Assembly: GCF_000763495.1 (NCBI RefSeq)
Contig: NZ_CP009576.1
Span: forward strand, 630,001 to 694,000
DNA length: 64,000 nt
From: Listeria ivanovii subsp. londoniensis
Lineage (GTDB): Bacteria > Bacillota > Bacilli > Lactobacillales > Listeriaceae
Reading direction: 5' to 3'
Positions 46,918-58,479 of the stretch are shown one piece after another. Both the position numbers and the translations under genes were made by a program. The notes below the pieces were generated by a model, which saw nothing but the letters and a program-made list of their open reading frames with translations, did no database searches and was not told where the DNA came from. Positions within the stretch are counted from its first letter, which is position 1; the number at the start of each line of letters is the position of its first letter.

Positions 46918-49380
46918 ATGTCTCTTAAAAAAATAATCGTTCTAATGGCACTAGCAGCTCTTTTCCTTAGCTTTGAAGTTGTAGCCGATGCAGAGACAGA
47001 AAACGCAACATTAGCAGCAAATGAAGCGGTTGTCACAACTTTTGATGAATTAAAGAAGGCTATTTCAGAAAATAACGGAATTGACACAGTCTACCTTGGA
47101 GCAGATATCCCGCTTTCTAGTGGAATTAAAATACCAGATGCGAAAAAAACATTTACTTTATCTGGTAAAAACCCTGTAACTAATGAAATTCACACGTTAA
47201 CAGAAACAATGGCAAGTGCGGGGGCGCAGAGTAGTGTCATAACAGTTGATACAAACAATGGAGCAAAAGAAACTACTTTAAAAGACATTAACATTATTGG
47301 GAAAAACTATTACGGAACAATCTCTGTTTTAGGTGCTGCAAAAAATGTAGTCCAAAACTATGAAAACATTCATTATCAAGGTCCACAATTGATATATAAT
47401 TTGAATGGAGTAGCAGTTTTTTCTGGCGATAATGATATTAGAATAGCATCAGTAGTTTCAGGATCAGCAGCAAATGAAGTTGGTGAAGTAAAAGGAGTAA
47501 ATGTTTTTGGTAAACTAAAAATCGATCATGCAAATTCCAATGCCAATAGTGTTTTTTGGTTTGGAAGCGGGACAGCGGAATTAAATACTTTTACGGTGGA
47601 AGAAAATGCCGATGTAACGATACTATCAAATGGGACAGGGATGTTTTATCGATCAGGCGCAAAACCAATTGATATAGATGTGAAGAAAAATGCTAAATTA
47701 GCTATTAGTTCTAATAATAATATTTTCCGTGATACAGTTGGTGGAACGGTGAATGTTGCAGTAGGTGCTGATGTTACAATAACGAAGACAGCAGGAATCA
47801 ATCCACTTCTTTGGATGTCAGGTGATATTAATGTAAATCCAGATGCACGTTTTATCTTGAAAAAAACAGGTGGTACAGGCAATATTCTTTATTTTAGCAC
47901 TGCGACAGCTAAGTTAGATGTCCAAAATCCGCGGAGCTTTTTAATCGCCACAACACCAGACAATGCAATGCTTTACTGGCCATATGCGAACACATTTAAT
48001 TTCGAAACACAGATGGTGAATTATTGGAATACAGCAGGAACCATTGACCGGACAGATGCGCCTCAGCAAAGTTTTAGTTTGCCAGCTGGTGATAATGTCA
48101 TTGGGAGCTTAACTTATAGTGGGACGACAACGAAAATCGTTTCCACTAATGTCGATATGACTGCAGCAAATTTTAATCAAAATACGGCACGAATGATAGC
48201 GATGGGACGCTTAGAAGGTACAATAAATTCAGTGAATGATAGCGATGCAAACATTTCAGGAATGGCAACTCTAGATGCTTATATTACGGTTTCTTATACT
48301 GAAAATGGCGTAGATAAACAGCTCAAAGGTCAAGCTGATAAAACTGGAAATTATCAAATAATGATTCCAGATGGCTTCATAAGACCATATACCGACTTAA
48401 CAACGACCATTTCACAAGATCAAAGAACGATTACTTTAGAAAAAGCTACTGTAGCAGACGTGACACCACCAAGCGGAAAACCAGTACCACAAGTTTTGAC
48501 TATTGGAGATCCATTTCCAGATGTAGCGGATTTAGTGACAGATGTTTATGACCATTCCGATAATACAAGTGGCGCAGGAATTATAAAGACACTTCAAACT
48601 ACGCCAGATACCAATGTATTTGGTCCACAGCAGGCAATTGTTCGCTTAGAAGATAAAGCCAATAATTATGTAGATATTATTGTGCCTGTATTTATCAAAG
48701 ACGACAAAACAAACATACAAGATAATAAAGCGCTTAGAGCAACGGATTTTTCTATCCATTTAAGTGAGATTAGTAGTCTAAATGAAGCAGAACTGAGCGA
48801 ACTGATTATCAAAGAATCTAGCGCGAAAGCATTTAACGTAACAACCGGTGTTGACTTATCAGATGAAGTAATCGTCGCGAATACTGATATCGAAAAAACA
48901 TCAGGCATGTTTAAAGCGACACTTCAAATAGGTGAGTTAACGAAAGAAATTACAATACAAGTAACCGGAGAATTAAAATTTAATCAAGTTCCGGAAACGA
49001 TTTCCTTTGAAACAACCGAACTGGCGACTCAACAAAATATTGCTAAGCGTAATGCTGATTTTGATATGTCTGTATTAGACTCAAGAGGAGCCGGCAAGTC
49101 ATTTCGAGTGACAGCCAGAATTCCGTCACCATTAACCTCCACCATAAACAGTGCTCATACTTTACCAGAAGGACTTATTTTCATTGATAGAAGTGGCGAA
49201 AAAAAGATACTTTCAGAGGAACCAACAACCGTTTTCGAAGCACAAGCGACAGATGAAATAATTGTTCCTATCAAGTGGGAAGAAAATCAAGGTGTTTTAG
49301 TGGAAGCAAATACAGCAGAAACCTATGCAGATGAAAATTATGAAACAACTATTGAATGGACTTTAACAGATGCTCCGTAA
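46918..49380 (+). CDS. Large WxL-domain surface protein
   Basis: 820 residues from the ATG at 46918 with AAAGGAG upstream. After a signal peptide comes a right-handed-repeat adhesin-like region (about 40-380: TTFDELKKAISENNGIDTVYL, shortened; repeated AELNTFTVEENADVTI-type units), then Ig-like/DUF5011-type modules (about 500-640), and a C-terminal WxL domain with GAGKSFRVTARIPSP and TIEWTLTDAP. The residue ending matches the small WxL gene. It probably presents a ligand-binding region on the wall. Confidence 0.88.
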   Translation: MSLKKIIVLMALAALFLSFEVVADAETENATLAANEAVVTTFDELKKAISENNGIDTVYLGADIPLSSGIKIPDAKKTFTLSGKNPVTNEIHTLTETMASAGAQSSVITVDTNNGAKETTLKDINIIGKNYYGTISVLGAAKNVVQNYENIHYQGPQLIYNLNGVAVFSGDNDIRIASVVSGSAANEVGEVKGVNVFGKLKIDHANSNANSVFWFGSGTAELNTFTVEENADVTILSNGTGMFYRSGAKPIDIDVKKNAKLAISSNNNIFRDTVGGTVNVAVGADVTITKTAGINPLLWMSGDINVNPDARFILKKTGGTGNILYFSTATAKLDVQNPRSFLIATTPDNAMLYWPYANTFNFETQMVNYWNTAGTIDRTDAPQQSFSLPAGDNVIGSLTYSGTTTKIVSTNVDMTAANFNQNTARMIAMGRLEGTINSVNDSDANISGMATLDAYITVSYTENGVDKQLKGQADKTGNYQIMIPDGFIRPYTDLTTTISQDQRTITLEKATVADVTPPSGKPVPQVLTIGDPFPDVADLVTDVYDHSDNTSGAGIIKTLQTTPDTNVFGPQQAIVRLEDKANNYVDIIVPVFIKDDKTNIQDNKALRATDFSIHLSEISSLNEAELSELIIKESSAKAFNVTTGVDLSDEVIVANTDIEKTSGMFKATLQIGELTKEITIQVTGELKFNQVPETISFETTELATQQNIAKRNADFDMSVLDSRGAGKSFRVTARIPSPLTSTINSAHTLPEGLIFIDRSGEKKILSEEPTTVFEAQATDEIIVPIKWEENQGVLVEANTAETYADENYETTIEWTLTDAP

Positions 49381-49412
49381 AAAGAACGCTATTATACATA
49401 GTGTTCTTTTTT
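49381..49412 (+). terminator. Terminator after the WxL cluster
   Basis: AAAGAACGCTAT / ATAGTGTTCTTT with T6. Confidence 0.88.
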
Positions 49413-49488
49413 GGGGCTCTTTATTTTCTAAATTATCAAGGTTCTCGTATAATATAGTCATAAGTAATTTACAGAAAGAGGTGCCAAA

Positions 49489-50904
49489 ATGACTTCAGTA
49501 ATGTGGTTTCGGAGAGATTTGCGATTAAGTGATAACACGGCACTTTATCAAGCGTGTAAAGATAATGATGAGTTAATCTTGCTATTTCAAGTCAATCCAG
49601 AGCAATTCATAACAAAAAGCCCGAGTCATCAGGCATTTTTCTCCAGTGTCGCTTATTTCAAACAACAAGTCGATAAAATAGCGCATTCACAAATAATGTT
49701 TGGAGAACCAATCAATCTCTTAGAAAAACTAAAAGAAAAAGTTCCATCTTGGGACAAAGTGTATTTTAATCGCGATGAGACAGGTTATGGGGCAAAACGG
49801 GATGAAACAGCATTACGCTTTTTTGCGCAAGCGGGAATGACAGTTTTCGCTTTTGACGATGCCTATCTCCATCATGCAGATGCTGTGAAAAAATCGACCA
49901 GCGAGTTCTATAAAATTTTTACTCCTTACTACAAAAAATGGCGGGAGGAAATAAAAGAATTTCCTATACAAGTTACAGTGAACCCAGCAAAAATCCAGAA
50001 AGCAATTTTATTTCCAGAAGATGAGGAGCAGTTTGTCCAGATGGCACAAGCGCTTCCCTTGTTAGCTGAAAATATGCTTGGTGAAACAGTGGCTAACAAT
50101 CAATTAAATCATTTTGTGAAAGAAAACTTAGCCCAGTATAAGGAAGTTAGAGATTTTCCAGACCTTGATAAAACCAGCCATTTATCGCGTTTTTTACGGA
50201 CAGGAGAACTTTCGATTCGAACGGTTTGGCAAGCGGTTCAAAAAGCAGAACCTACAGACGGAAGGACAACATTCGAAAAAGAGCTTTGTTGGCGCGACTT
50301 TTATAATATGATTTATGTTTCTTTCCCTAATCAAAAAAATGAAGCGATTCAGACTAATTATCGTTTTATTGAATGGGAAAATAATCGCAACTACTTTCAA
50401 AAATGGCAACAAGGTGCGACGGGATATCCGCTTGTTGATGCAGCAATGCGTCAGCTAAAAGAAACTGGTTGGATGCATAATCGTTTACGAATGATTACGG
50501 CTTCTTTTTTAACGAAAGATCTTTTGATTGATTGGCGCTGGGGAGAAAAATATTTCCAACAAATGCTAGTTGACTATGATCCAGCAAGTAATATCGGTGG
50601 TTGGCAATGGGCAGCGTCAACGGGAACAGATGCTGTACCATATTTTCGGATTTTTAACCCAACAACTCAATCAGAAAAATTTGATTCATTGGGAAACTTT
50701 ATTCGGAAGTATGTACAAGAGTTAGCAAATTTACCAGACAAATTCATTCACCAACCCGAAAAAATGACAGCAAAAGAACAAACAGAATTTAAGGTGATTT
50801 TAGGAGAAGATTACCCATTTCCGATAATTAATCATCAAGAACGCCGAAAAGAAGCTATTGCGCGCTATGAATTCAGTAAAGCATATGCCTCTCAAAATTT
50901 ATAA
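49489..50904 (+). CDS. phrB: Deoxyribodipyrimidine photolyase
   Basis: 471 residues. Repairs cyclobutane pyrimidine dimers with blue light. The N-terminal MWFRRDLRLSDNTAL motif binds the antenna domain; the FAD site shows SHLSRFLRTGELSIR, ELCWRDFYNM and MHNRLRMITASFLTKDLLIDWRWGE (shortened here as MHNRLRM...WRWGE). The Trp chain motif GGWQWAASTGTDA is present. Single-gene unit. Confidence 0.95.
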   Translation: MTSVMWFRRDLRLSDNTALYQACKDNDELILLFQVNPEQFITKSPSHQAFFSSVAYFKQQVDKIAHSQIMFGEPINLLEKLKEKVPSWDKVYFNRDETGYGAKRDETALRFFAQAGMTVFAFDDAYLHHADAVKKSTSEFYKIFTPYYKKWREEIKEFPIQVTVNPAKIQKAILFPEDEEQFVQMAQALPLLAENMLGETVANNQLNHFVKENLAQYKEVRDFPDLDKTSHLSRFLRTGELSIRTVWQAVQKAEPTDGRTTFEKELCWRDFYNMIYVSFPNQKNEAIQTNYRFIEWENNRNYFQKWQQGATGYPLVDAAMRQLKETGWMHNRLRMITASFLTKDLLIDWRWGEKYFQQMLVDYDPASNIGGWQWAASTGTDAVPYFRIFNPTTQSEKFDSLGNFIRKYVQELANLPDKFIHQPEKMTAKEQTEFKVILGEDYPFPIINHQERRKEAIARYEFSKAYASQNL

Positions 50905-50907
50905 ATA

Positions 50908-50946
50908 AAGAATCAATCGTTTAACGAAGAAACGGTTGATTCTTTT
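50908..50946 (+). terminator. Terminator after phrB
   Basis: AAGAATCAATCGTTT / AAACGGTTGATTCTT arms with TTTG. Confidence 0.88.
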
Positions 50947-51041
50947 GCGCCGAAATTCACATGAGGAAATATGAGCAACCTTCTAGGGAGAACTACTTAG
51001 GTATGTTAAAATTCACTTATCAGGTGATAAGGAGGATTGTA

Positions 51042-51452
51042 ATGACACAATTTTTGAAGCTTTTCATAACGAGCGCCGTTATTTTTTTGATATTTGATCT
51101 TTTTTGGTTACTCGTTGTTTCTAAAAAAATGTATCAGCATTTTATCGGGGAGTTAATGGGAGATGTCCGAATATGGCCAGCTGTTATTTTCTATCTACTT
51201 TATGTGATTGGTGTTACCTTTTTCGTTTTAATTCCAGGAACCGAAAAAGGTAGTATTGGTTATGTCATCTTAGCAGCTGCATTATTTGGTTTAATTTGTT
51301 ACGCGACATACGATTTGACGAACTTAGCAACATTAAAAGATTGGCCAGTTGCGATGACTGTAATGGATCTTATTTGGGGAACTGCAGTGACGACGGTTAC
51401 TTCTGTGATTGTTTACTTTATTAATATGAATTTCTTTGGAGGGGTTTCGTAA
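51042..51452 (+). CDS. DUF2177-family membrane protein
   Basis: 136 residues from the ATG at 51042 (AAGGAGGATTGTA upstream). Four membrane segments and the family blocks FDLFWLLVVSKKMYQHFIG, shortened as FDLFWL, and ATYDLTNLATLKDWP. Function unknown. It is 2 bases before the DhaL/DegV gene and so probably shares its operon. Confidence 0.8.
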   Translation: MTQFLKLFITSAVIFLIFDLFWLLVVSKKMYQHFIGELMGDVRIWPAVIFYLLYVIGVTFFVLIPGTEKGSIGYVILAAALFGLICYATYDLTNLATLKDWPVAMTVMDLIWGTAVTTVTSVIVYFINMNFFGGVS

Positions 51453-51454
51453 CA

Positions 51455-53230
51455 ATGACAGAAGTAGGAAATAATCGCTTATTACAAGGCATGTTAAATG
51501 GTGCTAGAGAGGTAATAAGCAAAAAAGATGAACTAAATCGGATTAATGTTTTTCCTGTAGCAGATGGTGACACTGGTAGTAATTTAGCTTCATTAATGCA
51601 ATCAATTATTGACAATGTGGCCCACAAAGAATATTCCACGAAAGAGCTATTAGATGAAGTTGCTTCGGCTGCACTAATTGGAGCTCGAGGAAATTCAGGA
51701 ATGATATTTGCACAATATTTAAATGCCGTTGCCGAAAATTATCATCACCTAGAATCAACTGTGGAAGAATTAGTGCAAGCTTTTCAAAAGGCTGTAAACA
51801 AGGCATATGAAGCATTACTCGATCCAAAAGAAGGAACAATTTTGTCAGTGATGAGCGCTTGGTCAGAAGCACTTTCGAAAAATTACTCAAAAGAGCGGTC
51901 TCTCGATCATTCCCTATTAAACGCACAAGCAGTCGCAGAAAAAGCTTTGGCTCATACGCAGTTTCAAATGCCTATTTTAAAGAAAAATCGGTTAGTAGAT
52001 TCGGGAGCAAAAGGTTTTTACTATTTTATTGTTGGGCTAACGAATGCTTACTGTGAAAAAGTAGCAGTAATGACCGAAGTGGTGGAAAACGATCAAACAA
52101 TAATCGAACATTTGGAAACTACCGAGCCGCGATACAGATACTGTTCAGAATTTATTATCAAAGATCCCACGGTTACAAAACAAACCATTCAAACTAATCT
52201 AGCCACTAAAGGAGATTCTTTAGTCATCGCTTGTAATGAGGCGCAAATAAAACTCCACATCCATACCAATGAACCTAAAGATGTATTAGCTATACTAGCA
52301 AAGTTTGGCACAATGACCTACCAAAAAGTAGATGATATGAGTCTTCAATATCTTGTAACTAAAAAACCTCGAGCAAAAATAGCTATTGTGACCGATTCTA
52401 TTGCTGATTTACCCGAGGAATTCTTACTAAAGCACCAAATACATGTACTACCAATGAATATTTTATCAGAAGACGAAAATTTTTTGGATAAATTGACAGT
52501 CGGGCCAGAATTGATAAAAGAAAAGCTGGCACAAAAAACTAAAATGAGTACAGCGCAACCAACCATCCATTCAGTAGATGCTTTACTGTCCTTTTTAGAA
52601 AGTAAGTATGAGCATGTCCTAGTCATCACAGTTTCCGCCCAATTAAGTGGAACTTATCAATTAATCCAGCAACGGATAAAAGACAAGAAGCTATCATCCG
52701 ATTGGATACAAGTAATTGATTCACGATTAAACTCGGTTGCCGAGGGACTTTTAGTGAAGCAAGCAGTGGAACTCATCGAAGCAGGAAGTTCATTTGCAAC
52801 AGTTACGAGGCAAATGGAACAAGTAGCTAGCCGCAGTTTTATCTATGTGGCAGTTGCAGATTTATCACCAATGGTAGAATCCGGGAGAATTCCTCGATTT
52901 TTAGGGAAACTGGCGCAAAAAATGTCACTATATCCAATCGTTAGCCTTGATGAGGTTGGTTCTGGAAAACTAATTGGTGTATCGTTTAGCCAAAAGCAAA
53001 GTATGAAAAGAATCATAAAAAAAGTCAGGAAAATCCATCAGGAAAATCCATTATTAGATTTGGCAGTTACACATGTTTGTTCTGCTGAAATTGCTCACGA
53101 TTGGAGCACGCAGCTAAAGAAGAAAATAGGACAAATGAGTTATATAGTAGATAGTTCAGCAGCAATCGCGATTAGCGCGGGAATTGGAAGCGTAGCAGTT
53201 GCTGGTATTAAAAAGGAGGGGGCACTATGA
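51455..53230 (+). CDS. Fused DhaL (FakA-like) / DegV (FakB-like) protein
   Basis: 591 residues. Residues 1-200 form a DhaL kinase domain with [19 protein letters not shown] and [10 protein letters not shown] middle DegV-associated region (about 220-305) ends in [14 protein letters not shown]. The rest is a DegV fatty-acid-binding fold ([47 protein letters not shown]). In Staphylococcus, FakA and FakB act as separate proteins phosphorylating fatty acids; here both halves are joined. Its activity is inference. Confidence 0.9.
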   Translation: MTEVGNNRLLQGMLNGAREVISKKDELNRINVFPVADGDTGSNLASLMQSIIDNVAHKEYSTKELLDEVASAALIGARGNSGMIFAQYLNAVAENYHHLESTVEELVQAFQKAVNKAYEALLDPKEGTILSVMSAWSEALSKNYSKERSLDHSLLNAQAVAEKALAHTQFQMPILKKNRLVDSGAKGFYYFIVGLTNAYCEKVAVMTEVVENDQTIIEHLETTEPRYRYCSEFIIKDPTVTKQTIQTNLATKGDSLVIACNEAQIKLHIHTNEPKDVLAILAKFGTMTYQKVDDMSLQYLVTKKPRAKIAIVTDSIADLPEEFLLKHQIHVLPMNILSEDENFLDKLTVGPELIKEKLAQKTKMSTAQPTIHSVDALLSFLESKYEHVLVITVSAQLSGTYQLIQQRIKDKKLSSDWIQVIDSRLNSVAEGLLVKQAVELIEAGSSFATVTRQMEQVASRSFIYVAVADLSPMVESGRIPRFLGKLAQKMSLYPIVSLDEVGSGKLIGVSFSQKQSMKRIIKKVRKIHQENPLLDLAVTHVCSAEIAHDWSTQLKKKIGQMSYIVDSSAAIAISAGIGSVAVAGIKKEGAL

Positions 53231-54000
53231 TATATTGGCTTGTAGCTGGAACATTACTAGTTTATTTTGTTATCTGGTTTATTATTTCAAAAATAAAGCA
53301 AAAATATTCATTAGTGGATATTGCATGGGGTGGTGGTTTTGTTGTCGTAGCATGGACTGGCTTTTTGGCAACTTTTAGTATGACTACTCAAAACATCACG
53401 ATACTTATATTAGTCACTATATGGGGAGTACGCTTATTTTGGCACTTAGCTCGTCGAAATTGGAATAAACCTGAGGACTATCGGTATGTAAATATGCGAA
53501 AACGCTGGGGAACTAGTTGGGTTAATGTAAAAGCCTTTTTAAATGTCTTTGTTTTACAAGGAGTATTATTATTTATTATTGCTTTACCGATTACACATAC
53601 CTTTGCAAATGAAACAACAACTTTTCAGTGGTGGCAAATGGTTGGAATCATTTTATGGCTGATTGGTTTTATTTTTGAAGTAGGAGGAGATCTTCAATTA
53701 GAAAACTTTAAAAAGAATTCGGTAAACAAAGGAAAATTACTAACGACTGGATTTTGGTCACTAACAAGGCATCCGAATTACTTTGGAGAAGCACTCAGCT
53801 GGTGGGGCGTATTTTTGGTTGCTTATACAGAAATAACGGATAGTTGGTTACTTATTAGCCCAGTGCTGATTACCTTATTGCTATTATTTGTTTCCGGAGT
53901 TCCTTTGCTTGAAAAAAAATATCAAGACCGAGAAGATTTTAAGAAATATGCCAAAAAAACTTCGAAATTTTTTCCAATCATTGGTAAGAAGGGGCTTTAG
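53227..54000 (+). CDS. DUF1295 (steroid-reductase-like) membrane protein
   Basis: 257 residues with about six membrane segments. The ATG overlaps the previous stop (ATGA). The family signs are [45 protein letters not shown] and [20 protein letters not shown]. It resembles lipid-modifying 5-alpha-reductase-fold enzymes, but the bacterial substrates are not known. Confidence 0.83.
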   Translation: MIYWLVAGTLLVYFVIWFIISKIKQKYSLVDIAWGGGFVVVAWTGFLATFSMTTQNITILILVTIWGVRLFWHLARRNWNKPEDYRYVNMRKRWGTSWVNVKAFLNVFVLQGVLLFIIALPITHTFANETTTFQWWQMVGIILWLIGFIFEVGGDLQLENFKKNSVNKGKLLTTGFWSLTRHPNYFGEALSWWGVFLVAYTEITDSWLLISPVLITLLLLFVSGVPLLEKKYQDREDFKKYAKKTSKFFPIIGKKGL

Positions 54001-54075
54001 TAAAAGTGCGATGGGCTCGTAAATCTTACTAATGCTATTAATTGCTATTTACCATGTAAAACGAGTAGAATAACA

Positions 54076-54099
54076 ATAGGTATTATAAAACGTACCTAT
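54076..54099. promoter_or_regulatory. Inverted repeat upstream of DUF1269 gene
   Basis: ATAGGTA and TACCTAT, spaced by 10 bases, lie 33 bases before the gene. The size and spacing suit a dimeric regulator. No family can be named. Confidence 0.4.
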
Positions 54100-54131
54100 A
54101 CAATACTTATGATGCGAAAGGGGTACAACAA

Positions 54132-54674
54132 ATGAAAAAAGAAAAGACAGTGTTAATTATGAACTTCGATGAGGAAAGTATTTCTTATCAAGCATTTTCT
54201 GAAATGAAAAGATTACACCAGGAACGTAAAATCATTGGCTATCAAATGGCAGTTGTGAAACATGAACCTGGGAATAAACTTGAAGCACAAGATTTTCTTG
54301 ACTTTACTGGTGCCGACAAAAATTTGAAAGACAGCCTTATCGGGATGTTAATCGGTATTCTAGGTGGTCCATTTGGTATTTTAATCGGTTGGATGATTGG
54401 TGCAATCGTTGGTACTACAAAAGATGCTGGCGAAGTGAAAAACGCTTTAACCATCTTTGAAAAAACATTAAAAACAATTCCAGAAGGTTCCACAGGCGTT
54501 ATCTTAATCGCGACAGAACAAGAATTAGGAAACGTAAATGATGTAGCTATTGATGAGTTACATGGTCGCGTTCAACGTATGGATGAAGCTATCGTAGCAC
54601 AAGAAATCAAAGATGCTCAAGCTACAGAAGGTAAAGCAAAAGATTCTGCTAAGAAACACTGGTTTAGTAAATAA
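54132..54674 (+). CDS. DUF1269-family membrane-associated protein
   Basis: 180 residues. An N-terminal ferredoxin-like half (VLIMNFDEESISYQAFSEM) is followed by a glycine-rich hydrophobic stretch (LIGMLIGILGGPFGILIGWMIG, given only in part: residues about 68-92) and a C-terminal acidic/lysine tail. Family role is not settled, and members are often stress-inducible. Single gene with terminator. Confidence 0.8.
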   Translation: MKKEKTVLIMNFDEESISYQAFSEMKRLHQERKIIGYQMAVVKHEPGNKLEAQDFLDFTGADKNLKDSLIGMLIGILGGPFGILIGWMIGAIVGTTKDAGEVKNALTIFEKTLKTIPEGSTGVILIATEQELGNVNDVAIDELHGRVQRMDEAIVAQEIKDAQATEGKAKDSAKKHWFSK

Positions 54675-54682
54675 GTCACTCC

Positions 54683-54715
54683 AAAGAGGATAGAGCAATC
54701 TATTCTCTTTTTTTG
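54683..54715 (+). terminator. Terminator after DUF1269 gene
   Basis: AAAGAGGATAGA / TCTATTCTCTTT arms, T tract. Confidence 0.85.
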
Positions 54716-54908
54716 TTTTAAAAAGCTGTAAATCGGGAAATAAAAACAAAATAATCACTAAAATTTGTCCAGATAAAATTTTTCTTCAGATGGTAACGCT
54801 TTACTTATTTTTATTTTCTGAAAGCTATTTTCATAAAATTAAAAACATGCTACAATGAACAAGTTGTGATTTTCACAAGAATAATTCTTTATTTGGAGTT
54901 GAAGTAAC

Positions 54909-55709
54909 TTGGATGTAGAAAGTAGTCCATTAATGCAGAAAATTGATTATAGTACGCGCAAAAAAATTGATTTAGTAAATAATAGTATTCTTCGTTATAT
55001 TGTGCGCGCCATGTTAGCATGTTTATTTTTAACACTTGGAACCGCTGTTGCTGTTATGATTGGTGATAAAGTCGATCATTTCGCACCAGGACTTGGAAAA
55101 ATTGTCTATGCCTTTATGTTCAGTTGGTCGCTTGTAATGATTATTTATATGAACGCCGAACTTGGAACTTCTAATATGATGTATATGACAACAGGTGTGT
55201 ATCAAAAAATTATCAAACCAGGAAAAGCGTTGCAAATTTTATTCTTATGTATTATTTGTAACTTACTTGGTGGAATCTTGGCTGGGTATTTAGTATCCTT
55301 AACGTCTGCATTCCAAAATTTACCAGCAGATCACTTCTTGTTTACTGCAGTTACGGGCAAGCTGGAAAAAGCACCACTCGAAATTTTTGTTGAAGGTATT
55401 TTTGCCAACATTGTTGTAAATACGGCCGTGCTTTGTACATTACGAATGAAGGATGATGCTGGGAAAGTTATTGCGATGATATTTATTATTTTCATCTTTG
55501 CTTTCTTAGGATTTGAACACGTTATCGCCAATTTCTCTTCATTCTCGTTAGCGTTTTTCGCATCAGGCGGAACACTTGCTGCAATGACAGTCGGAAATGT
55601 TTCTGTCAATTTAGTACTCGCGCTATTAGGGAATTTTGTAGGAGGAGGCCTCGTTATCGGTTTAGGGTATGCTTGGCTTAACCGAACGAAATCCATTTAT
55701 AAAGATTAA
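54909..55709 (+). CDS. Formate/nitrite transporter (FNT) family channel
   Basis: 266 residues from a TTG at 54909 (GGAG about 10 bases upstream); the next ATG (codon 9) is possible. Six membrane segments; FNT loop signs are AELGTSNMMYMTTG in the first half and FEGIF-type second-half region (LEIFVEGIFANIVVNTAVLC). These pentamers pass formate, nitrite or hydrosulfide. Which one cannot be decided; the adjacent met genes give no clear hint. Confidence 0.88.
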   Translation: MDVESSPLMQKIDYSTRKKIDLVNNSILRYIVRAMLACLFLTLGTAVAVMIGDKVDHFAPGLGKIVYAFMFSWSLVMIIYMNAELGTSNMMYMTTGVYQKIIKPGKALQILFLCIICNLLGGILAGYLVSLTSAFQNLPADHFLFTAVTGKLEKAPLEIFVEGIFANIVVNTAVLCTLRMKDDAGKVIAMIFIIFIFAFLGFEHVIANFSSFSLAFFASGGTLAAMTVGNVSVNLVLALLGNFVGGGLVIGLGYAWLNRTKSIYKD

Positions 55710-55710
55710 T

Positions 55711-55746
55711 AAAAAAGATAGCTCAGAAATTTCTGAGCTATCTTTT

Positions 55747-55748
<2 letters not shown>
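55711..55748. terminator. Bidirectional terminator, FNT gene and metX
   Basis: A perfect 19-bp palindrome (AAAAAAGATAGCTCAGAAA and its complement). The metX stop codon lies at its right end. Confidence 0.95.
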
Positions 55749-56859
<1,111 letters not shown>

Positions 56860-56869
56860 TCACTTCCCC

Positions 56870-58147
56870 CTATATTTGCTTGAGTGCTTGTGTTAAGTCT
56901 TGGATAATATCATCCGCATTCTCGATTCCAATCGATAAACGAATTGATTCTGGTTTTACGCCAGCTGTAAGTTGTTGCTCTTCACTTAATTGTTGGTGTG
57001 TAGTAGATGCAGGATGGATAATCAGTGATTTTGCATCCCCGACATTCGCTAAGTGGGAGAATAAGTTAACGGACTCGATTACTTTCTTCCCAGCTTCATA
57101 ACCACCTTTAACCCCAAAAGTGAAAATAGAGCCAGGACCCTTTGGTAAATATTTTTGCGCTAAATCAAAATATTTATTTTCTTTTAATCCAGGATAGTTA
57201 ACCCAAGCGACTTTTGGATGATTATTTAAGAAAGTTGCGACCAATTTGGCATTTTTTACGTGTTGTTCTAGACGAAGCGAAAGGGTCTCTAAGCCAAGGA
57301 TAAGTAAAAAAGCATTGAATGGTGAAAGCGCTGCCCCTGTATCGCGGAGAAGGGAAACACGAAGCTTCGTAATATAGGCTGCTGCCCCAACATCATTCGT
57401 ATATGATAAGCCATTATAACTATCATCTGGAACAACTAATTTGGGGAATTTGCCATTCGCCCAGTTGAACTTCCCGGAATCAATAACAGCCCCACCAATA
57501 GCAACTCCATGACCGCCGATAAATTTAGTAGCCGAATAGACAACGATATCTGCCCCAAAATCAAATGGACGATTTAAATATGCGGTCGCGAAAGTATTAT
57601 CAATAATAAGCGGAATATCTGAAGCATGTGCAATCTTAGCAACTTTTTCGATATCAATAATGTTAATATCTGGATTTCCGATTGTTTCAACAAAGACTGC
57701 TTTCGTGTTTGCCTTTATTTCTTTTTCAAAATTTTCTGGCTCATTTGGGTCTACAAAAGTAACATCGATTCCGAAAGTTTTGAATGTATGAGAGAAAAGG
57801 GTATGGGTACCACCATATAATGTTGCTGCAGCGACAATGTGATCTCCAGAACCGGCAATATTTAAAATCGAATAAGTAATCGCAGCCATCCCAGAAGCGG
57901 TAGCAACTGCGCCAACTCCATCTTCAAGCAAAGTTAATCGTTCCTCTAAAACAGCGGTTGTTGGGTTCATAATTCGTGTATAAATATTTCCTGTTTCTTG
58001 TAAACCGAATAATGCCGCCGCATGTTCTGGACTATCAAATGTGTACGAGGTTGTTTGGTAGATAGGAACAGCTCTTGAGTGCGTGTCCACATCTGGTGCA
58101 TGTCCCCCGTGTACTTGAATTGTCTCAAATTTATACTCATTGCTCAT
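56870..58147 (-). CDS. metY: O-acetylhomoserine sulfhydrylase / aminocarboxypropyltransferase
   Basis: 425 residues from the ATG at 58147 with GGGGAGTGG upstream; an ATG at 58156 is within that site. PLP-dependent conversion of O-acetylhomoserine and sulfide to homocysteine. The PLP lysine is in [13 protein letters not shown]; other signs are [26 protein letters not shown] and [14 protein letters not shown]. Controlled by the SAM riboswitch just upstream. Confidence 0.95.
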   Translation of the reverse strand: MSNEYKFETIQVHGGHAPDVDTHSRAVPIYQTTSYTFDSPEHAAALFGLQETGNIYTRIMNPTTAVLEERLTLLEDGVGAVATASGMAAITYSILNIAGSGDHIVAAATLYGGTHTLFSHTFKTFGIDVTFVDPNEPENFEKEIKANTKAVFVETIGNPDINIIDIEKVAKIAHASDIPLIIDNTFATAYLNRPFDFGADIVVYSATKFIGGHGVAIGGAVIDSGKFNWANGKFPKLVVPDDSYNGLSYTNDVGAAAYITKLRVSLLRDTGAALSPFNAFLLILGLETLSLRLEQHVKNAKLVATFLNNHPKVAWVNYPGLKENKYFDLAQKYLPKGPGSIFTFGVKGGYEAGKKVIESVNLFSHLANVGDAKSLIIHPASTTHQQLSEEQQLTAGVKPESIRLSIGIENADDIIQDLTQALKQI

Positions 58148-58189
58148 AAAATCCACTCCCCATCAAAATGTATTTATCAGTAGATTCCA

Positions 58190-58353
58190 TCAAAAAACCT
58201 CCCTAGCAGTATATAAGCCGCCAGAGAGGATAAGATTCCTAAACTTGGATTTCCGACTTATCTTTCAGAAAATACTGCTGGAATTAGCACCGTGAATATA
58301 TATTCCGGTTGCTAAGGCTTCAAAGGGCCAGTCCCTCCACCTTTCTTGATAAG
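58190..58353 (-). promoter_or_regulatory. SAM-I (S-box) riboswitch with terminator
   Basis: Reading the minus strand: aptamer 58353-58257 starts CTTATCAAGAAAGGTGGAGGGACTGGCCC and continues to CTTAGCAACC, GGTGCTAATTCC and GAAAGATAAG, all S-box hallmarks (each quoted separately, first one spanning 58353-58325). P1 pairs CTTATC with GATAAG (58262-58257). A second CTTATC at 58234-58229 can take GATAAG to form the antiterminator. The terminator is CCTCTCTGGC / GCTAGGGAGG with T6 (about 58232-58190). Confidence 0.96.
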
Positions 58354-58479
58354 AAAATACTATTAAATTAAGTTATATAATACGCTGGATAATCGAAATT
58401 GTCAAATAAGGGCATAAAGAAACTGAAATTCGCTCATTTTGTGTGAATTTTATGACATGGCAATGATTTAAATGCTTTT

